Counted from the first letter of the stretch, positions 46,299-57,639 are shown. The stretch is 64,000 bases of DNA from Zoroaster sp. YZ-2022 (GCA_029582265.1 CM055817.1:24743023-24807022), one strand, 5' to 3'. Notes: generated from the sequence alone by a model not told the origin. A program made the numbers and translations.

Positions 46299-46421
46299 TC
46301 CAGCGGATATGAGTTTTAAAAATGTGCAATTTTTCATAAAAGAAATGAACATCTGTACCAAACTTGATACTTTTATGAAAAAATGCACAATTTTATTGTA
46401 TTATAACACATATCCGCTGGA
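46299..46421. mobile_element. Near-perfect hairpin MITE, about 123 bp
   Basis: The left arm starts TCCAGCGGATATGAG and contains TGTGCAATTTTTCATAAAAG. The right arm contains CTTTTATGAAAAAATGCACA and ends CATATCCGCTGGA. The loop is about 25 bp. The whole would fold into one long hairpin. Confidence 0.7.
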
Positions 46422-46461
46422 CTAGTAGGCCTATGACAGCGATGGGGACATGGGTTTGTTT

Positions 46462-47889
46462 TTAAGCAGGGATACACCACTTAACTGTCCACTCAGCATG
46501 CGACCAAGAGCCCATATTAATTTTGGTAATCCCTTGTGCAGGGCCTGGTGCACTCAAAATGGGGTCGAGACTTCCATTTCTGCCTACCGTTGTCTCACTG
46601 TTCGTGTATCTTATCCAGAAGGTTGGAGAAGATCCAAAATCAATCCCTGGACCCTCTGATAGTACATCTACCTGATCCTTTGCAATAACCATATGTTCTG
46701 GCCGCAATGCTGAAAACACAAATGCAATAATAACGTTTCAACATTAAAAAAATATATTGTGTATTTCCGAATTATGTTGAAAAAGGGCTTTCAAACGGTA
46801 CATTACACAATTTGAGATTCACTTATTAATCAAATCTGATGATTTACTTTGTAAGTCCAGGTATAACATTGTACTCTTATATCGCGGTGTAATTAGTGTT
46901 CAAACTCATGTCTTTTTCGTTTACAACTTTCCGTTAACAGCCCGTATCAATGTCCCTTTTAATCTGAAAATTGCTATAGTCTGAGCCATTTTTGTATTTC
47001 ATCAAATTTCACAAAACATTTTTAATGCAATGTTTATACAGAAATACACATTTGAAATGAATTGAGGACGAGCACAGTGTTAAATAAATGTAGGCCACAT
47101 AATAAATATTGTTAAACCATGCTTACATACATACGGAGCCCCTAAGGGGACATACGATGAAAACAAATTTACGTGCGAAGAAATACTTTGAGTTCTTTAT
47201 TTCGTGCGCTCGAAATCATTTTGTGCTCACAAAATCATTTCGTGCACTCGAAATAAGTGATTTCGTGCTCTCGAAATCATTTCGTGCACTCGAAATATAA
47301 TATTTCGTGCACTCGAAATCATTTCGTGCACTCGAAATCATTTCGAGCGCTCGAAATCATTTATTTTGTGCGCTCGAAATCATTTCGTGCACTGGAAATC
47401 ATTTCGAGCGCTCGAAATCATTTATTTCGTGCGCTCGAAATAAAGTATTTCGTGAGCTCGAAATCATTTCGTGCACTCGAAATGAATTAATTCGTGCGCT
47501 CGAACTGATTTCGAGCGCTCGAAATCATTTCGTGCGCTCGAAATCATTTCGTGCGTTGAAAACTCTGCGTTTGCTGGATATCAATGGGTAACTCCTAAAA
47601 TAGGGCCTATGTGAATTGTGTCATCATTTAGCAGCAAGCTAGGAGCAAGGATGGTTAGACGATAAAGGGCATAAGGTGAGATTCTGGCGTAATGATTCGG
47701 AGCTCACGAAATGATATCGAGCACACGAAATGATTTCGAGAGCACGAAATATTGTATTTTGAGTCCACGAAGTGATTTCGAGCACACGAAATGATTTTGA
47801 GTGCACGAATTGATTTCGAGCACACGAAATGATTTCGAGAGCACGAAATAGACATCTTAAAATTAAGTCAGACCATGGGGTTTGTGGTA

Positions 47890-47950
<61 letters not shown>

Positions 47951-47956
47951 ATAGAA

Positions 47957-48039
<83 letters not shown>

Positions 48040-50455
48040 TTCGCCGATTTTTTTAACATTGAACTAGGATATGTTTCAATGCTCTAGACTGTTTTCTCCA
48101 ACTTACAAATGCGGTTGTATGTGCCACTGATGTTCTCAATATCAAACGAAGTGATCCCAGAAGCGGTGACGGTACATTCTAGTCGCTGCAAGGACGGGGT
48201 AAATAGTTTTGGATATGCTGGATATCTCGTTGATGTCCCGTGATCGGTTGTGAATGTTGCAGTTTGTGGAGATTCATTACTAGCACACAGTGGACTTTGT
48301 TGAGAAACAACATTTGCTGAGAGAAAAAAAAACAGGAAAACGTTTAGGCCAAACAAAGTCAGCTTCAAAATCGGTGGGATTTTGGTAAATTGGTTAAATG
48401 TTCACTGACTCTTATGTATAAAATTCGTTTAAAACACAGCACCGCAGAATTAAAATCGATCCATCAATTTTGGCTGCAACTGGACATCGTTTCAAAGCTA
48501 AAAATAAAAGAAAATAATAATTATAATAACAAAAATTTAAAAAATACGTCTCGCGCGGACACCAGAAACTGGAAATTTTTTTGGCTTGAGACTGCTGTAA
48601 GAATCCGCAAAATAAACACCTATCATTATAAGTAAGACTAATTCTCTATTTAGTAGTAATTAGTTCTGAAAAGAACTGGAGCATACAACTCGACGTTTCG
48701 ATCAGTATGCTCTGATCGTCCTCAGGAGACTGCCGGACTCTGGGAAAGGCTGCTGCTTAATGGGCTAAAACAATGCAAATGTAAAAAGCGTAATAACTCC
48801 CAAATGGAATGGCGTACAGACTTGCAAGTTTTACACAAACATTTCTACCACAGAGTAGATGCATCTAAAATTATTAAATCTATATAAACTTAAGTGGTTC
48901 CGGTATTATCGGCTAAAACAATGGAAATGTAAATCCCTGTAAATACCGAACGAAATGATTTACAGATTTGTAACTTGGTACAAACATTTTGCTGGTATCA
49001 CAAAGTCACAGGTTCCGGCTAACACAATCAAAATATAAAACAAACGAAAAACTAACAAAAAACACTATAACTCCTTAATGATTAGGTTTTTTTTGGGTGG
49101 CATCAATTTTGTATTCATTTATTCATTTATTCATGAATTCATGTATTCATGTATTCGTGTATTCGTGTATTCGTGTATTCGTGTATTCGTGTATTCGTGT
49201 ATTCGTGTATTCCTTTATTCGTGTATTCGTTTATTCGTTTATTCGTTTATTCGTTTGCTCGTTTGCTCGTTTATTCGTTTATTTGTTTATTTGTTTATTC
49301 GTTTATTCGTTTATTCGTTTATTCATTTATTTTGGCCAAATGTGTTACTCTCGGACACTGTATAACACTGTCACATTTCGTATTGAAGCCACAGACACAT
49401 CCTAATAGTCATGATCATCTCAGCCAACTAAACACGTTTGTTACAATATCCAAGCCGGCCTATGTGGTCTCACAACTTTTTTTTTGTTTTTAAATAAGGG
49501 TCAATACTGCGTAACTTATATAGCCAGATGGGCTTACTGAGTAGGTTCAACATTACACAAGAACGACGAAGAGTACCTGGGTGATTTCCTGCAGGCGTGT
49601 TTTTATATACAGAGTTTGTCATTTTCCACATAACACGAAACGTTTTTGTTTGTTTTTTGTTTTGATGAATATGTTTTGAGATGCAATGATAGAGCCTTAC
49701 TAAAAATAAGATATATGATATTGTTATCATAAATCACTTACCACATTGCAGCCATTTTTGAATCTCTTTGGGGTCGCTGCTGATCAGAAAGGAGTCATAG
49801 TATGTCACATTGAAGTGTCTACATGGTGTCTGAGTATTCATACCACCGGGTTGAATCTCGGTACACTGACATGGATCCTCAACTGGAATTAACCAGCGGT
49901 ATATATTGTTTGAGTTGGGATCTGGTTCTCTTCCTATAGAGCAGATCATACCTAAACAAAAAATAATAAAAATAAATACAAAGTTTCACAAAAAATTACA
50001 ATTATTGTGAATCATAAAATAATACACTTTACATGTTTCATAATCAGTTTGATAAATGTTACAGTGGTGATTAATGGAACAATAAGCCCCACAAATCCAG
50101 ATGTAATTATACCAAACAGACCAAACAATGCTATTTCAAAAACCGTGTGATAAATTTCACAATTGTGATTAATGAAATAATAAGCCTTATCAAGATGTAA
50201 TTATACTATACAGAACACACAATTCTAGTTCAATAGGTTGGTTTCAGTGACAAATGTGTTGTGTTAGGAATAAGTAGTTAATTTGTGGCATTAACACATA
50301 TTCCATTTTCTGACTATTTGAGACTGTGGAGAGTGGAGAATAGTGGATTTGCTTATTGACGAAACATAAGAACAAATAAAGTAGAGCTTACCTTCAGTAC
50401 TATTCGCATGTAGAAAAAGTGACAGAATTACCAGCATTCCCACACAAAAGGCCAT
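46462..50455 (-). CDS. Five-exon secreted protein gene, CUB-like C-terminal half
   Basis: My exon model on the minus strand is 50,392-50,455, 49,742-49,951, 49,538-49,588, 48,107-48,316 and 46,462-46,709. All four introns are phase 1 and have GT-AG ends; exons 2 and 4 are both 210 nt and exon 3 is 51 nt. The product would be about 260 residues. Exon 1 is a signal peptide (MAFCVGMLVILSLFLHANST). Exon 2 is Cys-containing (CSIGREPDP, YRWLIPVEDPCQC, CRHFNVTYY, KWLQCG). Exons 4 and 5 together look like a diverged CUB-type beta domain (FTTDHGTSTRYPAYPK, LECTV, ITSFDIENI, FWIRYTNSE). The consistent phases are good support; the small exon 3 is the least sure. The extracellular role is unknown. Confidence 0.5.
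47104..47860. repeat. Inverted pair of 18-20-bp minisatellite clusters (TTTCGTGCACTCGAAATCA)
   Basis: At 47,190-47,560 units of the type TTTCGTGCACTCGAAATCA are repeated about 17 times. At 47,698-47,850 the reverse type TGATTTCGAGCACACGAAA is repeated about seven times. Many units contain the near-palindrome TTTCGAGCGCTCGAAA. The two clusters face each other around about 140 bp of unique sequence. Open frames here are repeat translation. Confidence 0.8.
47886..48039. repeat. Compound microsatellite (TA)n-(GT)n-(GATA)n
   Basis: Successive runs of TA, GT and GATA/TAGA. It lies in intron 4 of my exon model of the gene at 46,462-50,455. Confidence 0.95.
48663..48745 (-). repeat. Second copy of the conserved double-hairpin repeat
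   Basis: Matches 41,180-41,250. Hairpins are GTTCTGAAAAGAAC (48,663-48,676) and CGATCAG/CTGATCG (48,699-48,718). Both sit in an otherwise nearly unchanged 80-bp block, read as CTGAGGACGATCAG then GATCGAAACGTCGAG on the minus strand. Confidence 0.65.
49107..49332 (+). repeat. 8-bp minisatellite (ATTCGTGT / ATTCGTTT)n
   Basis: Regular 8-bp units, ATTCATTT at both ends, ATTCGTGT in the first half and ATTCGTTT in the second. Open in all three plus frames because the period is not a multiple of three and the unit has no stops. No gene. Confidence 0.95.
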
Positions 50456-50739
50456 TCTGAAAGGTGTTCAAGTCACCAATGTAGACCATGAGTCGACTCC
50501 AAGGCACTGGCTGTTGCAAGTTATCAACCTTGTAGATTACACTGAAATCGAGTGTATATATACACACAGGATCTTGAGTAAACACAATTTATTCAAGTGT
50601 CAACACAGGGCACAATATTGTTGGTCAAAACCCAGTGCAGAATCAGTAAATAAAAATCCCTCTCAGAAACTACACAAAATGTCTAGATGTAAGTCTACTA
50701 AGTTTGAGCTCCAACCCAATACTGACTATTATCTATTTC

Positions 50740-50990
50740 ATTTCTCAATATCAAAGGCCCCTGCGTGTGGCCGAATTTGATTGGTTAGTTATCATGACGT
50801 AATTGCCGTATCGAACGCAATGATAGACAGCGCGCAGCGTGTACGCGCACGCACGTACTATATAGAAGACTTCAAGAACACTTGGATCAATATATATATA
50901 TATATATATATATTTAATCAAAACCCTTTGTTGTCATATTTCATATACGCGTGAAATATACGGAAGCGTTAAAGGTGCAATACCGTCACG
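50740..50990 (-). promoter_or_regulatory. Conserved upstream block of the five-exon gene
   Basis: Homologous to 38,436-38,650. It lies 285-535 bp upstream of the ATG at 50,455, almost the same distance as in the PAN gene. A TA microsatellite (about 50,890-50,912) has grown inside this copy. Confidence 0.5.
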
Positions 50991-53330
50991 ATCAGAACAG
51001 ACTTCCAAAACAGCATGAAATCGGTGTCTTAGTTTAAGATGAACACAGTGACTGAAAATTACTGGCTCATTTATGCAACAGTAATATGACCTTATAATGC
51101 GGGGGTATTATTTTAAAATAAGCACTCCGATTCCATGCCCTGTTGATCAACACATTATTGTGACATAGCATAACTCGCTCCATCCACTCGGTAAAAAAAG
51201 CAACAAACGGTTGTATATATTAAAAGATGGATGATGTACATTTCATATCATGCGTGTAATTTGATATCAGCAACCGGAGTGGTACAATTACAATAGGTGT
51301 CTAAACTATAGTGGTCAAAGGTAAACATTTGGTAAGTTGTCAAACATTAGAATGAATACTAACAATGTAAATATATTTTCACTAGTATCACAACAACATG
51401 CTGAAACTTTCACGAGACGGTTTTCCATTATTATATATTGATTATTACGAAGTATCATGTTTGTCCAGTAAGAACTGACAAGGACCCAGACATTTTAGTT
51501 TATAACAGAATTTTGGTGGTTAACCATTTTTATTGACTCCAAATATATTAAAAGAAAATCGATCCCTAATCATCCTTGGGGAAAATCGTTTTTAATTAAG
51601 AATAATTATTAGGAATAAAAATGGCCGCCAGCAAGTGCACAATATACATGAAAAAGAATGTATTTCAGACACCTAAATTTAAAAACACAAATATGCAGGG
51701 AAACAACCCAAAACAGTATGTATAAATGACATTACAAATGTAGTAGATAATAAGTCAACATTAAGACACAAAATATGATTTTAATGAGGAGCCTCGTAGC
51801 CAAACAAAGAGATCACTTAACTAAGGAGTTAATCCACCCTAATCCATGTGGTCCTGGTGGATACACAAAGAAACAACAACCACAACTGAACTAATGCTAT
51901 AATCCCTTGACAATAGCTATTGCTGGACAGCTGGACTCTTCTATTGTAGCGTTCAGAGAGTGTAAACCCAGATCGAACCTGCCAAAAACGGGCGATAAAT
52001 GGAGGTTGGGGGAAGATCTCCTCCTTACTGATTATTCCAATAATTGATGCCAATGGTGGTACCGGTAAATTAGAGTGTACGACTGATAAATAAGAGTGCA
52101 ATCCCATTCAGTTGCACTTCATGTATGTTGCCTTGTTTTACTCAAATAGCATTGTATACAAAAACAAATATATAAAGAAAGAAATAATTTAAAATAAATA
52201 AAAATAAATAAACAAACAAATAAAAACAAAACAATGAGATGTCCATTTCACAAGGAGTTGACTAATTTGACTAAATTCAGTCAGAATATAAAAATGGTTA
52301 AGAAACACTTTTTTTCAAATACTAGTGCAGCAATAACAGAGCTTTCATGTTTCAATTGCAGGCAATCGTCAGTTGCGAGTGGTTGATTCAAAGGAATCGT
52401 GTCGTCTCTTGTCTTAACCTCGGATAAGCAAATTGTGTTTTGCATATTGGCTATAGTTTGTGCCGGCGCGTTAGGAAGCATTGAGGGTACAGGATTCTAG
52501 TCCAGAATGTTAAGTTAGATAAAATGTCACTGAAAGTAAACATAGGTTGGCTTGAGATTAAATTAAAAACCTTTATCATTTTTCCGAGTGGAGGTTTTGC
52601 ATTGTAGGTTTATAGAGATCACATCGCTCCGCTAAGACTATATTTCGACTAATTTGGTTCGGTTGAGCATTCATATTGGACATTAACAGTGTACAAATGA
52701 ATGTTTTGTTCGAATTTGAAAAATATGCAATGCCAAAAAAGAAATTAAATTTTAAGAAATGGTGGGAAATTGTCTTCAAAATAGCGAAAACACTGAGAGA
52801 GATACATCTTTAAAAAGAAAACATTGGAAAATATTTATTATGCACTCGTTTCTCTCTAGCATAAGGAAAACCATGACATCAGAGCCAATAATTATGTGTA
52901 CATAATTATATGGTGTATAATTGATTGGTTTACGGTCAACTCACTTGATACGTGCATTTTAATGAGCGCCTATTGTTAAATTGACGAGGCTGTCGCAGGC
53001 GAAATTGATATATTTCTTGTGCGTTTTTTTTCTTGTTTTTTCTTTCTCTCTCTAAAATAGGTGCAATTTTCTAATTTACCTACACTTGCAATACACTGGC
53101 TATATCACATTGTTGCAATGAGTGCTGTGTTTATTAAGGGTATGGAAATAATGACAACAGTCTAATTTATATATTTGACTTTTTCAAACATTTTTCACTC
53201 ATACTTTTTATTTGTATTTATTTATTTATCTATTTTGTTGGAAAATCATATCACATCTTAGTAGGTAATTAACAGAACGTGTTTATACACATTTTGAAGA
53301 TGCTCATTTGAACAATAAATAAATAAATAA
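50991..53330. other. Non-coding stretch
   Basis: No supported gene. Around 51,035-51,065 is a fragment of the inverted-repeat element seen at 35.3-36.8 kb. Simple AAAT-type runs lie near 52,190-52,230 and 53,205-53,235. The open frame at 51,829-52,107 (minus) has no recognisable domain. Confidence 0.5.
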
Positions 53331-53331
53331 A

Positions 53332-53710
53332 CGGCCACACTATTAGAGAACACAATCACTTGTACCTAGTCTCTGATTGTCAACGATTGTATTGTGTTTG
53401 CAGGCAGTATGATGTCACCTTTAGCAGCGACACAGCGGCCACACTATTATACAACAGAAACACTTGTACCTAGTCTCTGATTGTCAACGATTGTATTGTG
53501 TTTGCAGGCAGTATGATGTCACCTGTGTACCAGCGACACAGCATACCACACTATTATACAACAGAAACACTTGTACCTAGTCTTTGATTGTCAATGATTG
53601 TATTGTGTTTGCAGGCAGTATGATGTCACCTGTGTACCAGCGGCCACACTATCAGACAACACAATCACTTGTACCTAGTCTCTGATTGTCAACGATTGTA
53701 TTATGTTGTG
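53332..53710 (+). repeat. Tandem repeat, about 104-bp period, four units
   Basis: Units begin CGGCCACACTAT at 53,332, 53,436, about 53,541 (altered) and 53,641. They share CACTTGTACCTAGTCT and TTGCAGGCAGTATGATGTCA. The fourth unit stops early, right where the SINE starts. Confidence 0.85.
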
Positions 53711-53711
53711 G

Positions 53712-54077
53712 AGTGTCGTGGCCGAGCGGTCTAGTTTACCGGACTCAAGTTCTGGTGTTAGCAGCAGAATGTGGGTTCGAATCCCGGCCGTGACACTTCT
53801 GTCCTTGAGCAAGACACTTAATCATAATTGCTTCTCTCCACCCAGGGGTTAAATGGGTACGTGTGAGGGCAGAGTTGGTTGATTAACCCTATATGCGCTG
53901 TAATGGCAGCAATTGAGCTGTATACTCCCCAGGGAGCTGAGATGGTTTCAGGAATGATTTATGAGCCTTATGAGCCTTATGAGCAGGGGTAATAATATAA
54001 TGCGCCTTGAGCACCACTCAGTTGGTGGATACGTGCGCTATATAAGTCCACACATTATTACATTATTATTATTATTT
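53712..54077 (+). mobile_element. tRNA-Leu-derived SINE, copy 2
   Basis: The head (TGGCCGAGCGGTCTAGTTTA, GGACTCAAGTTCTGG, GGTTCGAATCCCGG) is close to tRNA-Leu(CAA), including the long variable arm of a class II tRNA. The 5' GTGTCG pairs with the CGTGACAC at the head's end. Body and tail match copy 1 at 40,017 (CACCCAGGGGTTAAATGGGT; GCGCCTTGAGC; GGTGGATACGTGCGC; ATT-rich end). It has a small TTATGAGCC triplication. It interrupts the 104-bp tandem array. Confidence 0.88.
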
Positions 54078-54628
54078 GCCAAAGTACAAAGATAGCCAGT
54101 TACAGCATTCGTCATTTGCATGCATGCTCTATCTCCAAAACTATAAGGAATACATGCACGTGGATTAGATACAGTGATACGTCTCTATTACTGAATGTAC
54201 TAATTGGCGTGAAAACTTAAACTGAAAAAAGTCAGATTGGTCACTATCATGGCAAATTATGGACGAATTGTGAGTTTTGAAAGACCCCTAATTTAACAAG
54301 GAGATGTTATATACTCCTTTTGATAGCAGATTATAGCAGAATGCTTGCAATTACCAGTTTGAAGTAAAACAAAAACAAAAAAACAAAACAAAACATTTTC
54401 ACCCAATTTCGAGATATAGTCCTCTGAAAGTGATAACAAACAAAATCACCGACACAACTTTGAGGGAGAAAAGGGGCGTGGCTACATTTTTCAGGAGCAC
54501 AAAAATGACTTGGAATTGGGATCCGAGCAAAATTTAGTTATGTGTTCATTACTCCAAAAGAGAAATCAGAAAAAGAAATATCAGCAAAATCAAAAACAAA
54601 TATATATTCAAAAACAACAAAATCGTAA

Positions 54629-55552
54629 TCCGTCACTTCTATCTCAAAGTGTACATTTTCAATATCTTCAAAAGGTTCACCAAGTCCTACAGACTCTACG
54701 TACAACACGCACACCTTGGCTTCGTCCGAGTGCCAAAGGAATGACCAACATCTCTGCCAACCATGGGAACTGGAGGAAGCCTATCAGGCGGGTCATTTAG
54801 GCAAAATACCCACTGACACCGGTTTCTGGTATTCAGTGCCTGAAAGTCAGGTTGAGTTGAATTCGAGCGGGCTGACCTACTTTGATCTACCAGGGCCACT
54901 CATCACGGTGGAGATCTACGGTAAGGACGACCTTGTTGGGACGGCGGCTGCTTGCTCTGCCCTGGGAGCTCATCTCTGTACCCTGGCTGAGTTGAAAGAG
55001 GCATACTTGAGGGGATATCGTCAACCATATGCAACTTGGTTGTACTTCTCAATACCCAACCGCAATGTTCAACTTTTCAGTGATGGGTGTGACAACTACA
55101 TAGGTGAAGAGTGTTACGAAGGCGTCGTGCCAATCAGACCGAGACCAAATCCTACTGGTCGTGGAAGCTGTTGTCCAGTTTTGAGTGTGGTGACCTCAGC
55201 TGGCATCTGCTGCCCCGGAAATCCTGGGTTGATAAACCCTCGGTACCCCATCATCACGACGGAGAGCTACGCCTTGAATGAACTTGTTGAAATGGAGGCT
55301 GCTTGCTCACTCCTGGATGCTCATCTCTGTACCCTGGCTGAGTTGAAAGAAGTATACTTGATGGGTTATCGTCAACCATCATTGGATACTTGGTATTACT
55401 TCTCACTACCCAACCGCGATGTTCAACTGTTCATTGACGGGTGTAGCGTCTACATAGGTGACGAGTGTTACGATCTTGTATTTTGCTGCCCAGTGACATA
55501 TCATCTCAATGAGTTTGCTGAGCTGCCTAGAGGCACCAAAGACCACATGTAA
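54629..55552 (+). CDS. Protein with three Link-like repeats, partial gene
   Basis: The frame is open from about 54,629 to a stop at 55,552. No good ATG is visible, so the 5' end is probably an exon border between 54,629 and 54,716. Three repeats are seen: HLCQPWELEEAYQAG, AHLCTLAELKEAYLRGYRQP and AHLCTLAELKEVYLMGYRQP, each followed by a W-Y-x2-P strand and VQL. The second and third repeats are followed by DGCDNYIGEECY or DGCSVYIGDECY. The A-x2-C-x3-G/D-A-x-L-x-T-x3-L-x2-A pattern recalls the Link (hyaluronan-binding) fold, but the W and Cys spacing differs. It is likely extracellular. Function unknown. Confidence 0.5.
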   Translation, partial: SVTSISKCTFSISSKGSPSPTDSTYNTHTLASSECQRNDQHLCQPWELEEAYQAGHLGKIPTDTGFWYSVPESQVELNSSGLTYFDLPGPLITVEIYGKDDLVGTAAACSALGAHLCTLAELKEAYLRGYRQPYATWLYFSIPNRNVQLFSDGCDNYIGEECYEGVVPIRPRPNPTGRGSCCPVLSVVTSAGICCPGNPGLINPRYPIITTESYALNELVEMEAACSLLDAHLCTLAELKEVYLMGYRQPSLDTWYYFSLPNRDVQLFIDGCSVYIGDECYDLVFCCPVTYHLNEFAELPRGTKDHM

Positions 55553-55639
55553 TAAGTGTGGCATTACTACATTGGTAGAAATAAATACTAGGAGCAGATC
55601 TAGAAGGAGTGTCTATGGATAGCCCAAAGGGAATAACAA

Positions 55640-56400
55640 TACCCAGATAGCCAAACAGATCTGGGCCAGATCTGGCATGGCTCTGGCATGAACTGCCACC
55701 AGATCTGGCATATCATGTCTGGGCCAGATCTGCTCATAACCTGGCGTGCTAAATTTTGCCAGATCTGGCATACTCATCTGGGCCAGATCTGGTATGATAT
55801 ATCTGGGCCAGATGAACATGCCAGATCTGGGCCAGATAAACACGCCAGATCCGGGCCAGATAAACATGCCAGATCCGGACCAGATAAACATGCCATATCT
55901 GGACCAGATGAACATGCCCTATCTGGACCAGATGAACATGCCAGATCTGGACCAGTCGAACATGCCAGATCTGGGCCAGAAAAACATACCAGATCTGGAT
56001 CAGTCGAACGTGCCATATCTGGACCAGATAAACATGCCAGATAAACATGCCAGTTCTGGACCAGATAAACTCGCCACGTCTGGGACAGATAAACATGCCA
56101 GATCTGGGCCAGATAAACCTGCCAGATCTGGGCCAGATGAAAATGCCAGATCTGGACCAGACAAACTCGCCACGTCTGGGCAAGATAAACATTCCAGATC
56201 TGGGCCAGATAAACATGCCAGATCTGGGCCAGATAAACATGCCAGATCTGAGCCAGATAAACATGCCAGATCTGGACCAGATAAACATGCCAGATCTGGG
56301 CCAGATGAACATGCCAAGTCTGGGCCAGATAACATGCCAGATCTGGGCAACATAAACATGCTAGATCTGGGCCAGATCAGGCATGCAACTCTGAACCAGA
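55640..56400. repeat. 24-bp minisatellite (CCAGATCTGGGCCAGATAAA type), about 30 units
   Basis: Units of 24 bp begin CCAGATCTGG (a palindrome) followed by GCCAGATAAACATG. As 24 is a multiple of three and units have no stops, both strands are open in several frames at once. This is why I do not call a gene, although a repetitive protein (GPDKHARS period) cannot be excluded. Confidence 0.9.
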
Positions 56401-56499
56401 TGCTCCATCTGGGGGAAATCTGGCCAACACATCTGATCAACACCAATACAATACTATCAAGACCTTTAGTTAAAAGAACCCTACAAACACACCTTTGAC

Positions 56500-57175
56500 T
56501 TTAGTAATCAATACATCCCAACAGAAAACAAAAAGTATTTTGTTACTCATTCTCTTTTTATTGAACAAAAAATAGTAACTTTTTAATTGTCGCTTCATGG
56601 CAGAGCACAAATTTTCCTTTGTTATTCACTGTTTGTTTTTTTGTCCAACATCCCTGTGAGATTACTGATCAAAAGATACGTCACCTGCCAATAGTTTTTA
56701 GAATTAAACAAATAATACATCAAACAGCTTTGAACTGTTTGTAGTCACACACCTCATCTATTCAAAAACTCCACAGTGTTTTAGGACATGTATATCCACA
56801 GAATATACAGTACATGTATCTGATTGTAATCTCACTCGATCATCCTTAATATATCCACACACAAAATAAATTGTGTTGTCCTTAACCTTTACAGTACACC
56901 AAAATGATGGTGACTTACAAAAAGTTAATTGTCCAAATAAACCAAGCTGTATGTTTCAAAAAGTGGAAGGTTATTGCATCCATTTTTCAGTAGTAGCCCC
57001 AAAAGGTATCAGAGTCTTTCATGTAATAATGCTTTGTTTTCTTTAATTGTTTGGACTTAGTTTTAAGCAGCATCGATCCCATTGGTTTTGTACATGAAAG
57101 CGGTGTTGGGAAGTCCTCACTCTGTCAGGACACCCGGATATCTTTGGTTGAAATCATCGGTTACACCACGACACA
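56500..57175. other. Non-coding stretch
   Basis: No gene or repeat family that I can name. Confidence 0.5.
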
Positions 57176-57392
57176 CTTGGACAAGTGTGTAGCACACTTG
57201 GACAAGTGTGATTATAAAGATGGGGAACTCGGGCTGAAATGTGAAATCAGACTGGACGCCATTTGGGCAAGCAAGTCTTTTGTTGCAACAATGGATCAGT
57301 GCTGCCAGAGCGGACAATGACCATTTCTATCAATGATATAACAAAACGTTCACTTGCCGAAATGGCGTCCAAGCGAATTTCACGTTCCAACA
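57176..57392. mobile_element. MITE-like hairpin with adjacent palindromic direct repeat
   Basis: 57,241-57,278 (GTGAAATCAG, TGGACGCCATTTGGGCAAG) pairs in inverted orientation with 57,351-57,392 (CTTGCCGAAATGGCGTCCA, AATTTCAC). Just before it ACACTTGGACAAGTGT, itself a palindrome, is repeated at about 57,172 and 57,192. Confidence 0.6.
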
Positions 57393-57639
57393 ATGAGCTC
57401 CAGTAAGTATGGAGGACCAAAAGTGGACAATGCAATTTTGAAAATTTTGAAAAAAAAGAGGCTGGTCCTGATTAATATGATAACAAATTAACTACAATCT
57501 TTATGTTACAAACTAAACCCGTAAAAAAAAAATGTTGAAACCTATTTTTTTAACCTGATATACTTTGATTAAAAAAGTGTCAATACACTTTTTGCCGAGT
57601 TTAGTTAGCCTCATCTGAAGCATTGTCTTCATGATTTTG

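Noticed and set aside
47109..47591. Several overlapping open frames with RALEI-type repeats
   Set aside because: They are translations of the 18-20-bp minisatellite, open in more than one frame.
49078..49493. Hydrophobic open frames rich in FVYSCIR
   Set aside because: They come from the 8-bp repeat, which is open in all three plus frames.
55688..56498. Open frames of 100-250 codons on both strands
   Set aside because: Period-24 minisatellite without stops; no coding evidence beyond openness.
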